From assembly GCF_000016545.1 (NCBI RefSeq), contig NC_009437.1, positions 1,281,501-1,345,500 on the forward strand: a stretch of DNA of 64,000 nt. Direction: 5' to 3'. A program made the translations under genes and the position numbers. This DNA comes from Caldicellulosiruptor saccharolyticus DSM 8903. Lineage in GTDB: Bacteria; Bacillota; Thermoanaerobacteria; Caldicellulosiruptorales; Caldicellulosiruptoraceae. This document shows, one piece after another, positions 37,826-46,923 of this stretch (position 1 is the first letter of the stretch; every line of letters starts with the position of its first letter). The notes below the pieces were generated by a model. It was not told the origin of the DNA. It saw nothing but the letters and a program-made list of their open reading frames with translations, and did no database searches.

Positions 37826-39640
37826 TTGAAGAGCTTTAGAGAGTTTTTGAGTCAGCAAGATATTGTGCTTTTTGACGGTGCAATGGGCACAGAACTTTTG
37901 AACAGAGGCTATAACAAAGATTTTCCACTTGAGTGGGCAAACATCTCAAACCCAGATCTTGTAAAAAGCATTCACAGTGACTACATTTTGGCAGGAAGCC
38001 AGTGTATAGAGACAAATACATTTGGTGCAAATGAATGCAGGCTAAACCTCTACGGTTTTGAAGGGCAAGTTGAGAAAATTAACAGAAATGCTGTAAAGAT
38101 TGCCAAAGAGGTAGCAGGGCAAACGGCATATGTCATTGGAAGTGTTGGTCCTCTTGGAAAGCCTGTTGGCAGTGGATTTGAGATAGACGACAAAAGAGCA
38201 AAAGAGGTTTATAAAAAGCAGCTTTATTTTCTTTTAGATGAAGGTGTGGATGCTATTTTGTTTGAGACAGCTGCATCTACCCATGAAGTTTTGATTGCAA
38301 TTGAAGCTTTGAAAGAATTAGACAGCAATTTCCCCTACATTGTTCAATTTTCTTTCACAAGAGATCTCACAACAATCTACGGTGAGGATATCTACAAGGT
38401 TATAGAATTTTTGAAAGGAATTGATGCAGACGTTGTTGGCCTTAACTGTGGTAATGGTCCACACCAGACATTAGAGGCTTTGAAGATATTTTCCCAGCAT
38501 TTAAAAGGACCGTTTTCTGTTCAGCCAAATGCAGGCTATCCCCAGCTTGTTCAAGGAAGACTTGTGTACTCAACATCTGCAAATTACTTTGCTTCGTTTG
38601 TGGATGAGTATGTAAAATATGGTGCAAAGATAATAGGCGGGTGCTGCGGAACAACACCTGAGCATATAAAGGCTATAAAAGAGAGGATAAAGACAATTAG
38701 CAAAAGTGTAGAAATTGAGGTTATTGAAAAGAAAGAAGAACAAAAGAGCATTTTGAAAGACACACCTTCTGAGCTTTCACAAAAACTTGGTAAAAAGTTT
38801 GTCTTCACAGTTGAGATAAGTCCACCAAAGGGAATAGAGCTTGAAAAGACAAAAGAAGGCGTAAAACTTTTAAAAGAGGCGGGGGCAGACACGGTAAATA
38901 TTGCAGATTCACCAATGGCGAGGGTGAGAATATCACCAATTGCACTTGCGCATATATTAAAAGAAGAGCTTGGAGTGGAGTCAATCCTTCACTTTACATG
39001 CAGAGATAGAAATCTTATTTCTCTTCAATCAGAACTTTTAGGTGCAGCAGCATTGGGTGTTAAAAATGTTTTAGCGCTGACAGGTGACCCACCGTCAATT
39101 GGCGACTATCCACAGGCAAAACCTGTTTTTGATGTTAACTCTGAAGGACTTGTACTCATTTTGAACAAGCTCAACAGCGGGACAGACTACATGGGGAATC
39201 CAATTGGCAAGGCGACAAACTTTACGATTGGCGTTGCATTAAACCTTAACGCTGATGATTTGGACAAGGAGATTGAGAGGCTAAAGCGAAAAATAGAAAA
39301 TGGAGCACACTTTATAGAAACTCAGCCAATTTATGAGGTTGAGGCTTTAGAGAAATTTTTTGAAAAAGTGGATTTTAAGCTGCCACCAATTTTAGGTGGG
39401 ATTTTGCCTTTAAGGTCATCACGACATGCTGAATTTTTGCACAATGAAGTGCCTGGTATAACAATACCAGATAAAATCCGTGAAAGGATGAAAAACTCAA
39501 AAGACCCAGTAAAAGAGGGAATAGAGATTGCCTGTGAGATTGTTGATAGAATAAAAGAGATGGTTTCAGGAATCTATATTATGCCACCTTTTGAAAAGTA
39601 TGAAATGGCAGCAGAGATTATTAAGAGGTTTAGAGTTTGA
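37826..39640 (+). CDS. Bifunctional homocysteine methyltransferase / 5,10-methylenetetrahydrofolate reductase
   Basis: 604 residues from TTG 37826 behind GAGGAGGAGC. N-terminal Hcy methyltransferase barrel (residues 1-290): IVLFDGAMGTELLNRG, CIETNTFGAN, VGLNCGNGPHQ, IIGGCCGTTPEHI (zinc ligands). C-terminal MTHFR barrel (residues about 310-600): FTVEISPPKGIE, VLALTGDPPS, GAHFIETQPIY. It could make methyl-THF and methylate homocysteine, in the manner of the YitJ-type proteins of Bacillus and Clostridia. The reductase half needs FAD; a partner subunit may be required for activity. Confidence 0.92.
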   Translation: MKSFREFLSQQDIVLFDGAMGTELLNRGYNKDFPLEWANISNPDLVKSIHSDYILAGSQCIETNTFGANECRLNLYGFEGQVEKINRNAVKIAKEVAGQTAYVIGSVGPLGKPVGSGFEIDDKRAKEVYKKQLYFLLDEGVDAILFETAASTHEVLIAIEALKELDSNFPYIVQFSFTRDLTTIYGEDIYKVIEFLKGIDADVVGLNCGNGPHQTLEALKIFSQHLKGPFSVQPNAGYPQLVQGRLVYSTSANYFASFVDEYVKYGAKIIGGCCGTTPEHIKAIKERIKTISKSVEIEVIEKKEEQKSILKDTPSELSQKLGKKFVFTVEISPPKGIELEKTKEGVKLLKEAGADTVNIADSPMARVRISPIALAHILKEELGVESILHFTCRDRNLISLQSELLGAAALGVKNVLALTGDPPSIGDYPQAKPVFDVNSEGLVLILNKLNSGTDYMGNPIGKATNFTIGVALNLNADDLDKEIERLKRKIENGAHFIETQPIYEVEALEKFFEKVDFKLPPILGGILPLRSSRHAEFLHNEVPGITIPDKIRERMKNSKDPVKEGIEIACEIVDRIKEMVSGIYIMPPFEKYEMAAEIIKRFRV

Positions 39641-39649
39641 AAAGGATTG

Positions 39650-39690
39650 TTGTAATTGTAGAATAATATTGAAATTATTCTATTGTTATG
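39650..39690 (+). terminator. AT-rich hairpin after the met genes
   Basis: TAGAATAAT and ATTATTCTA form a 9-base AT-only stem near 39660-39683 in the spacer after the methyltransferase stop. Weak; it may end transcription or be chance. Confidence 0.3.
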
Positions 39691-39728
39691 TTCAAACCAA
39701 TCCGATAGAATAATGCGAGGATAATTTA

Positions 39729-40220
39729 ATGGGTGTTTTTATGATGTCAGAAAGAGAAATGTTAGAAAAGATATTGGAAGGTATTGGAGAGATAAAGACT
39801 GAGGTGAGTGAGGTCAAATTAAGACTTGACAGAGTTGAAGAGAGGCTTGACAGACTTGAAGCAAAGGTCGACAGGCTTGAAGAGAGGGTAAGTAGGCTGG
39901 AAGAAAAGGTAAGTAGGCTTGAAGAGAGGGTTGAAGAGTTAGAAAAACTGGTTGAGCTGCTTGACAAAGAGGTTTATGCTCTGCGCCAGACAGTCCAAGA
40001 GAATACCAACAGCATAAACACACTTTACAATGGCCTTGCATTTTTAGTAGAATTTAGAACCCAGATGTTAAATTTCAAAGAAGAGATGACAGCTTTTAAA
40101 GATGATGCTAAAAAGAAGATAGAAGATTTAATTGAAACAAGCAAAGCCACAAAACAACTTTACGGTGAGCATGACGTGGACATAAAGATTTTGAAGCAGA
40201 AGATTGGGATGGTCGTTTGA
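39729..40220 (+). CDS. Coiled-coil protein with heptad repeats
   Basis: 163 residues from ATG 39729 (CGAGGAT upstream). Residues about 15-90 are almost pure heptads: RLDRVEERLDRLEAKVDRLEERV and further RLEE repeats, predicting a long parallel coiled coil. The DNA shows matching 21-base near-repeats around 39820-39940. The C-terminal part (TLYNGLAFLVEFRTQMLNFKEEM...DIKILKQKIGMV) is also helical. No enzyme motif. Similar small proteins occur in many thermophilic clostridia with no known role. Confidence 0.75.
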   Translation: MGVFMMSEREMLEKILEGIGEIKTEVSEVKLRLDRVEERLDRLEAKVDRLEERVSRLEEKVSRLEERVEELEKLVELLDKEVYALRQTVQENTNSINTLYNGLAFLVEFRTQMLNFKEEMTAFKDDAKKKIEDLIETSKATKQLYGEHDVDIKILKQKIGMVV

Positions 40221-40230
40221 GATAAAAAAT

Positions 40231-40257
40231 GCTCAGACAGATGGTCTGGGCTTTTTT
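40231..40257 (+). terminator. Intrinsic terminator after the coiled-coil gene
   Basis: GCTCAGAC and GTCTGGGC pair (one G-T) with a 5-base loop, followed by TTTTTT. Confidence 0.85.
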
Positions 40258-40521
40258 ATTTTTTAGTTTATGAGAGATAAGATATTAAAGAAGGCAAAAG
40301 ATAAAAAGAAATAATTGATAATCGACTTTGTTCGACAAATTTGTATAAAAAATGTGGGTTATAATATTTCATAAATAATAATAGCAAGTACTTTGTATCA
40401 AAACTTTTTCTCCATACCTATCGATAAAGAATATAAGCTTTTGCAGATTTGGTACCAAAAAGAGCCAAGCTTGAATATTTCCAATTTTATAATGAGAAAT
40501 AATGGGAAAGGAGAATTACCT

Positions 40522-43170
40522 ATGAAAAAAACCTACCTTCTCAAAAATCTAAGTTTAAGCCTTTTAGATAGCGCAAAACCTAATCAGCTCATAATCCTTC
40601 CACGACGCTTTAGCATAAAAAAGCTAAGAGAAAGGGTTGTTGAAAAAAATGGAGTTTTGTTTGACATTGACATATTCACATTTGACGATTTGCTAAGCAC
40701 AGCAAAAAACGAAATTTTAAAAGAAAGAAAATTTATCTCAAGAGAACAGGAGATATTGATAGTCTTTAACCTTTTAAAACAAATCTTCAAAGGTCAAAAA
40801 GACTTTGAAAATGTGTTGACTTATGAATTTGTAAGTCAGGTTTTACATCTTTTAAATCTTATGTTTTTGGAGTCCAGAGATTATCCTTCTTTACCATCTT
40901 CAATCTCTTTTGAGAAGTATGACTGGTTAAAACTTCTTTTTGAAAGGTACAAAGAATACCTTGACCATAATAATCTTGTTAACTTTTCATATCTCCAGGA
41001 TTTAGCAATTGGGCTTTATGAAGATGAAAAGATTGAGTTTAAAAAATACGATAGTGCAAAGATTGCATTTTTTATTGATTTTAGAAGTGACCAGAAAAGG
41101 CTTTTAAAACTGCTTTCGAGAAAACTTTCAAGCATAGAGATTTTCCTTCCCTATTTTGATGATGTTGAACTTTGCCATGAGAATGTTAAATTTCTTGAAG
41201 CTCTTGGATTTGATATTATCTTTGGCTTTCCATCTACTTCTATGTCAGACATTGCAAAAGATACGTATGGTTCAGAGAAAACTTCTTTAAAAGCTTTTTC
41301 ATACGGTAATATTAGTCTTGAGGTGAATGCTCTTGTAAAAGAGTTAAAAAAGGACTGTATTGAAGGTAGAATTGACTTTAGCAAGGCAGCAGTTGTTGTG
41401 CCAAACATAAACAGATACAAAGATATTTTAGCAAAGAGCTTTCAGGAAGAACTTTTGCCCATAAACCTTGACTATCAAAAAAGTCTTTTAGAGTTTGGAT
41501 TTATCAAGTTTGTCTTGGACCTGATAGAATTTTTGGGTTCTGAATTTGATAAAAAGAAATTTGAAAGTCTTGTTACTCACAGATTTTTGAACAAAGAAGA
41601 GGCAGACTTTGAAATTTTGTTTGAAAAAATTAAAGACATTTATATTATAGATTTTGATCAAATAGGAAGTGTACTGGAGGAGCTTGAGTTTTTGCTGAGT
41701 ATATTTTCTTTTGATGAAGAAAAAGAAAATCTTGTTAAAATCCAGAGAGTTTATAATCGAATAAGAAGAATAAAAAAGGATTATGAAACATCGCCAAAAC
41801 CATATAGTTCATGGCTTTTGCAAACCAAAAAAGTTTTTGAAAGGCTTGGGATAACAAAAACTGCTGAGTTTGTGAACGATATTGAATTTTTAAAGGCATT
41901 TTATGCCTTGAATGAGGTTTTTGAAAATGGCTGTAAAAATAGCAGTGAATTTCAATTTGACTATACATTTGAGGAGTTTCTTGATATATTTAAAATGATC
42001 CTTTCACAAAAGATGGTAGATGTTTCTATTAAGATTTTAAATGGGATAGACATTCTTCTGCCACAGGATGCGATAGGCTCTGACTATGAAAAGGTATATT
42101 TTATAGGACTTTCGGATGATATTTTCCCAGGGGCAAAGCTTGAGGATTTTTTGATGAATAATCAGATAAAGCTTGAGCTTGGCCTTGATGAGATAAAAGA
42201 TTTTGATTACAACTTTCAAAAGGAATTAATAAGTTTCAGAAGTATTCTTAATTCCTATGAGGTTTATATGTCATACCCACGCTTTTATCAGCAAGATCTT
42301 GGCAAAAGTCCATTTTTGGAACTGGAAGGAATTGATATTGTTGAAATTGAAAACAACTATTTACCAGACCGTGAAATTGTTACTCATAAAGAGTATAAGC
42401 TAATTAAAAATGCAAACAAGGTTTCAAAAAGTCAAGATGAAAAAAGCATACATGTGCCAGAAATTGTTCAACTCAAAGACAGAGAGCTTATTTATCTTTA
42501 TGAGTGTCCATTGAAGTTTGCATTCAAAAAATTCTATGTTGACCAAATAAAAGATGATGATTCTTTCTTTTCTTCAAACTTGGGGCTACTTTACATAAGT
42601 ATCCAGAAAATTTTGTATTGTGATCAGCCACAAGAGACCTATAATTTTATTCTCCAAAACTTAAGATATACTGCGAATGATATTGTAAAAAGGAAATCTG
42701 CAGAGAATATATTGGAGATAGCAATTGAAATAGCTGAAGGAATGTTCAAAAATGGCGTAAAAGAGTTTATTCCACAAAACATTGGACAGCACAATCTTTT
42801 AATAAGACAAAACTTTGAAGGGTTTGAGGTTCAGCTTTTCCCAAACTTTGCTATAAAAGTAGGTGATGAAGAGATTTTCGGATTTGTCAAAGCAAAACAT
42901 TCAAATAAGTGGAACGAGATAGACAAACTCTGGCTTGCTAAGAATGTTTTTAATTTGGAAAAGATTGCAGCAATATTTCTTTATGAATCACCAAGGTTTG
43001 TGATATATGAAAATAGTTCTCAAGAAGGGATTGACAGACAATCACAGGAGCGTCTGAAGACTTTAAAAGACCTGCTTCAAAGACTTCATGACCCTGAGCT
43101 TTACCAAAAAACCCTTCCAGTAAAAAATTGTTTTAGATGTGAGTACAATCATGTGTGCATTTTATATTGA
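40522..43170 (+). CDS. AddB/RexB-like helicase-nuclease subunit with apparently lost nuclease motif
   Basis: 882 residues from ATG 40522 behind GGGAAAGGAG; the frame is open from 40393. It lies 5' of an AddA-like helicase, as AddB does. The N-terminus has no Walker A, as in RexB. The C-terminal domain keeps the four cysteines of the iron-sulfur staple: Cys in YLYECPLKFAFKKF and CFRCEYNHVC at the end. Between them, where the nuclease motif ('GxIDRxD...DYKTG') is expected, the protein reads EIFGFVKAKHSNKWNEID, with no clear Asp or Glu-x-Lys. The likely role is structural/chi-binding partner of the helicase in double-strand break repair. Confidence 0.7.
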   Translation: MKKTYLLKNLSLSLLDSAKPNQLIILPRRFSIKKLRERVVEKNGVLFDIDIFTFDDLLSTAKNEILKERKFISREQEILIVFNLLKQIFKGQKDFENVLTYEFVSQVLHLLNLMFLESRDYPSLPSSISFEKYDWLKLLFERYKEYLDHNNLVNFSYLQDLAIGLYEDEKIEFKKYDSAKIAFFIDFRSDQKRLLKLLSRKLSSIEIFLPYFDDVELCHENVKFLEALGFDIIFGFPSTSMSDIAKDTYGSEKTSLKAFSYGNISLEVNALVKELKKDCIEGRIDFSKAAVVVPNINRYKDILAKSFQEELLPINLDYQKSLLEFGFIKFVLDLIEFLGSEFDKKKFESLVTHRFLNKEEADFEILFEKIKDIYIIDFDQIGSVLEELEFLLSIFSFDEEKENLVKIQRVYNRIRRIKKDYETSPKPYSSWLLQTKKVFERLGITKTAEFVNDIEFLKAFYALNEVFENGCKNSSEFQFDYTFEEFLDIFKMILSQKMVDVSIKILNGIDILLPQDAIGSDYEKVYFIGLSDDIFPGAKLEDFLMNNQIKLELGLDEIKDFDYNFQKELISFRSILNSYEVYMSYPRFYQQDLGKSPFLELEGIDIVEIENNYLPDREIVTHKEYKLIKNANKVSKSQDEKSIHVPEIVQLKDRELIYLYECPLKFAFKKFYVDQIKDDDSFFSSNLGLLYISIQKILYCDQPQETYNFILQNLRYTANDIVKRKSAENILEIAIEIAEGMFKNGVKEFIPQNIGQHNLLIRQNFEGFEVQLFPNFAIKVGDEEIFGFVKAKHSNKWNEIDKLWLAKNVFNLEKIAAIFLYESPRFVIYENSSQEGIDRQSQERLKTLKDLLQRLHDPELYQKTLPVKNCFRCEYNHVCILY

Positions 43171-43207
43171 AAATTCTGAAGAACATAAAAAGGGGAAAGT
43201 GATTAAA

Positions 43208-46063
43208 ATGCCAAAAGTATCAATGTATACTGCCTCTGCCGGTTGTGGTAAAACAGAAAGAATTGCAAATTTGTATGTAGATTTGATAGTTGAGCGCAAA
43301 GCCCTGCCACAGCAGATAGTAGCAATAACATATACAGAAAAGGCTGCAAGAGAGCTAAAAGGCAGGATAATCTCAAAAGCACGCCAAAGAAACATTGACA
43401 TCATGACTATATCAAAGATTCAAAGTTCACATATAAAAACAATACATTCTTTTTGTATATATCTTTTGAGGTTTTACTGGATGAGAGCAAAAGTTGATGC
43501 AAACTTCAAGATAGTGCCTGAACTGAATGCACTTTATTACAAATTCATAGACAATTATCTTTCGGTTGTTCCAATTGTTTTGGATAAATTACCATTAGAG
43601 AAGTTTTTTATAGAAGAATATTTTCATCTTCTTCAGAGCTTGATTGAAGAGTATTCGAATTCAGCAAAGTACATTCAAAAGACAATTCCTTTGGACCCAG
43701 AAGTTACCTATATCTTTGACCACATGGCAGAAATGCTGGACAGGGAATTTTTGAGAGAAATAACTTACGACCTAATTTTGGAGAAAGCTGCAAAGCTTGT
43801 GCAAATTCCTGAGGTCAAAGCTGATATAAATTCTAAATTTAAATACCTTATTGTTGATGAGTTTCAAGACTCAAACTTTTTGCAAAAAACAATCTTTGAA
43901 AATATTTGTGAGAACATAATCTATGTTGGTGACAAGAAACAGTCTATTTATCGTTTTCAGGGTGCAGAACCTGTTGTTTTTGATGAAGCAGCAGAAACTT
44001 CAAACATAATTTATGAGCTTGACACAAACTACAGAACAAACTTAAGTTTAGGTCAAAAGATTGATGCAATTAGCAAAATCCTTTTTCCCGATTACAAGCC
44101 TCTTAAATATTTCTACAGTGCAGATGGTTTTTTGAAGATTGTTGAAATTTTAAATCCAACAAGTGAAAATAGAATTATTAATGAAGCCCACTTTGTTGCA
44201 AAGACAATAAAAGAAATGGTGGAAAATGGATTTGAGATAAGCATTGGTGGCGCACCAAAAAGAAAGGTTAAATATTCTGATTTTGCAATTCTTTCAAGAA
44301 AAATTCAGAGTATTGCGCACATTTACAAAGAGGTTTTTGAAAAGTATAACATTCCACTTGAAATTAACTTCAAAAGAGGGCTTTTACAACAAAGAGAAGT
44401 TGTACCTCTCTGGGGACTGTTGAATGTGCTTCAAAACCCTTATAAAAAATCAGCTTATATGCAACTACTTTTAAACCCAATTTTTGGTGTAAATCAGCAT
44501 CAAGCGCTTTTTAGCACTATAGAGCAGCTACAAGACCTTGTTCCTGATGATTTAAAAGATTTCATCTCAAAGGTACGGGAAAACCTTTATATTAAAAAAC
44601 TGTCTGAGATTCTACACGAGTTTGAAGAACTTTTTGAGTACAGTTGCAAAGTCTACAACATCTTTGGTAAACCGGCATATGAAAATGTCAGATTATTTTA
44701 TGATCTGGTAGAAGAGAGCGAAAGCTTTTCGGTTGATGATCTGGAGAAATTTATAAATCTTCAGAACGAAAAGTTTCAGTTTGGTAAAAGTTTGAGTGAT
44801 AGTAGTATTTTGATGAGCATTCATTCAGCAAAAGGCTTAAGTTTTCCAATTGTGTTTTTAGTAGGTCTTGGTGAAAGTACACAGGGGCCAGTTATGAGAA
44901 ATCCAAAACTAAAAGGTAGCTATAATGTTCAATCCAAGGAATATGTAATAGCCCCTATATGGATGAGGGATAAGTATAAGGAGGTAAAGGACATTACAAG
45001 TGTTCAGGACAAACAAGAACTAAAAAGACTTTTCTATGTTGCAATAACAAGGCCAATGGCAGGGCTTTTTATAGTAAATTCAACTGTAAAACCTGTTGGC
45101 AAAAAAAGAGGTGGTTCAAAGTCATTTGCTGATGAGATTGAACTTTCCAAAATTATTGAAGCAGCAAAAGAAATAGGCATTGAATATGAGAAGATTGATT
45201 TAAAAGATAACGAAAAATTGGAAAAAGATTTTTGCAAAAGCTTTGAGGTTCATACCAAATCTTACCTTCCAACCACAATCATGGAAGATAAGTTTGAAAA
45301 CAGATTCAGGTACCTATCACCTACGCACATAATAGATTTTAAAAATTGCAGGGCACTTTTTGCTTTCAAGTATATAATGGGCTTGCCCATTTTTGATGAG
45401 GCAAATACAAAACTTGAGATCTCTTGCAATGCAAAACTGCTTGGTACGACCGTCCACAGAGTATTTGAACTTACATCGCTTGACAAGTTGGATACTCTTG
45501 CTCAAAACATAGCCTTGGCAATGGCAGAAAATGGCTTTGAAGATGAAAACTTAATCAGGAATCTTGTTTACAACTTTTTTGAAAGTCCATTCGTAAATTC
45601 AATCAAAAATAAGGTAGTAAAGGAAGAAAGTGAAGCGCCTTTTTATTTAAAGCTGGGTGACCAAATAATATACGGTATAATTGATAAAATTTATCATCTT
45701 CCTGACAAGATTTATCTTCTTGACTTTAAAACAAACTTGCATTTTGACCACAATAAATTTGAAATGTATATTCCACAGTTATTTATTTACACAAAGGCAG
45801 TGTTAGAAAGAGAGCCGAAAAAAGATATACATTCATCCATATGTTGGTTAAGGGAAGGCAAGATGTTTGAATACAAAATGGCAAGCGAACACCTTCAGGA
45901 TGTTCTGAAGACAATTGATGAAATACGAAGTATCAAGACAAAAGGGGATGTTTTAAAGTTAATTGAAGAGTCTATAGTGAAAAAAGATTGCACAGGCTGT
46001 GATTTTGAATTTTACTGCAAAGATGAGCAAAACATGATTTTGGTCAGAAAAAAACTTGAATAA
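43208..46063 (+). CDS. AddA-like UvrD-family helicase with Fe-S nuclease domain
   Basis: 951 residues from ATG 43208; the frame extends to 43139 and overlaps the AddB-like gene. SF1A helicase motifs: Walker A TASAGCGKTERI, motif Ia VAITYTEKAARELKGRI, Walker B LIVDEFQDSNFLQKT, motif III GDKKQSIYRFQGA, motif IV ELDTNYRTN, motif V HSAKGLSFPIVFL and VI LFYVAITRPM. The C-terminal RecB-type nuclease has YGIIDKIYHLPDKIYLLDFKTN with the D and DxK. It also has CRALFAFKYIMG and CTGCDFEFYC, a 4-Cys iron-sulfur arrangement that classical AddA lacks. It acts in end resection for recombination. Forms an operon with the AddB-like gene. Confidence 0.85.
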   Translation: MPKVSMYTASAGCGKTERIANLYVDLIVERKALPQQIVAITYTEKAARELKGRIISKARQRNIDIMTISKIQSSHIKTIHSFCIYLLRFYWMRAKVDANFKIVPELNALYYKFIDNYLSVVPIVLDKLPLEKFFIEEYFHLLQSLIEEYSNSAKYIQKTIPLDPEVTYIFDHMAEMLDREFLREITYDLILEKAAKLVQIPEVKADINSKFKYLIVDEFQDSNFLQKTIFENICENIIYVGDKKQSIYRFQGAEPVVFDEAAETSNIIYELDTNYRTNLSLGQKIDAISKILFPDYKPLKYFYSADGFLKIVEILNPTSENRIINEAHFVAKTIKEMVENGFEISIGGAPKRKVKYSDFAILSRKIQSIAHIYKEVFEKYNIPLEINFKRGLLQQREVVPLWGLLNVLQNPYKKSAYMQLLLNPIFGVNQHQALFSTIEQLQDLVPDDLKDFISKVRENLYIKKLSEILHEFEELFEYSCKVYNIFGKPAYENVRLFYDLVEESESFSVDDLEKFINLQNEKFQFGKSLSDSSILMSIHSAKGLSFPIVFLVGLGESTQGPVMRNPKLKGSYNVQSKEYVIAPIWMRDKYKEVKDITSVQDKQELKRLFYVAITRPMAGLFIVNSTVKPVGKKRGGSKSFADEIELSKIIEAAKEIGIEYEKIDLKDNEKLEKDFCKSFEVHTKSYLPTTIMEDKFENRFRYLSPTHIIDFKNCRALFAFKYIMGLPIFDEANTKLEISCNAKLLGTTVHRVFELTSLDKLDTLAQNIALAMAENGFEDENLIRNLVYNFFESPFVNSIKNKVVKEESEAPFYLKLGDQIIYGIIDKIYHLPDKIYLLDFKTNLHFDHNKFEMYIPQLFIYTKAVLEREPKKDIHSSICWLREGKMFEYKMASEHLQDVLKTIDEIRSIKTKGDVLKLIEESIVKKDCTGCDFEFYCKDEQNMILVRKKLE

Positions 46064-46185
46064 GTCTTCTTTTTTTCTTTTTTAACCAATTTAGAGGTTT
46101 GCAAATTTTGAAGTTTAAAGGTTAAAATAAAATACGCGCATTTTTGGTGCAAAGTTTAGAAATATACAAAAAGGAGAAAATCGCC

Positions 46186-46881
46186 ATGCTTGTTGATTTT
46201 ATGAAAATATCAACTGTTGACTATCCAAAAAAGATTGCAGCTACTTGTTTTTTTGGTGGCTGCAATTTTTCGTGTCCATTTTGCTACAACTCCCAGCTTG
46301 TAAACTTCAAAGGAAATTTTATGGATGACAGTATATTTTTTGAGTATTTGGACAAAAGAAAAGGCATAGTTGACGCTGTCTGCATTACAGGTGGAGAGCC
46401 AACTTTGAATGAAGAGTATCTGACAGAGTTTATAAAAAAAATAAAGCAAAGAGATCTTCTTGTCAAACTTGACACAAATGGTTCAAGACCAGAGGTCCTG
46501 CAAAGGCTTTTAGATGCTGGTCTTCTTGACTATGTCGCAATGGACGTAAAAGCCCCACTTGAAAAGTATCCCCAGATCACAGGTTTTTCTGAGGTTGACA
46601 AAATCAGAAGATCTATAGAGATATTAAAAAATTCAAATATTGATTATGAATTCAGAACAACGGTGAACAAAAACCTTCATACAGTTGAAGATATATTGAA
46701 TATTGCAAGGCTTTTAAAGGATGCCAAACTTTATGTAATAAAACCTTATAAATACACACCTGAAGTTTTAGATGAAAAAATAAGCGGCACAAAGGATTTG
46801 GAGATAGAATACTTGCAAGAAATTTACAATCGTGCAAAACAGGAAGGTATAGATAATATCAAAATTGGTGGTGCAATCTGA
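46186..46881 (+). CDS. Anaerobic ribonucleotide reductase activating protein-like radical SAM enzyme
   Basis: 231 residues from ATG 46186 behind AAAAAGGAGAAAATC. Radical SAM cluster CNFSCPFCYNSQL (CxxxCxxC) near residue 27, ITGGEPTLN (SAM-binding GGE) and DTNGSRPEVL, VAMDVKAPLEKY. It matches the NrdG2 (TIGR02495) group, which installs or regenerates a glycyl radical on class III ribonucleotide reductase. The reductase itself is not in this window. It appears to be a separate gene between the AddAB pair and an MFS transporter. Confidence 0.85.
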   Translation: MLVDFMKISTVDYPKKIAATCFFGGCNFSCPFCYNSQLVNFKGNFMDDSIFFEYLDKRKGIVDAVCITGGEPTLNEEYLTEFIKKIKQRDLLVKLDTNGSRPEVLQRLLDAGLLDYVAMDVKAPLEKYPQITGFSEVDKIRRSIEILKNSNIDYEFRTTVNKNLHTVEDILNIARLLKDAKLYVIKPYKYTPEVLDEKISGTKDLEIEYLQEIYNRAKQEGIDNIKIGGAI

Positions 46882-46923
46882 TTTTTGTATTAAAAGCGGT
46901 TTTACACATACGAGGTGATTTTT

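Noticed and set aside
39820..39945. Tandem DNA repeats that might be a CRISPR or VNTR array
   Set aside because: The near-repeats follow the 7-codon heptad of an in-frame coiled-coil protein and have no unique spacers.
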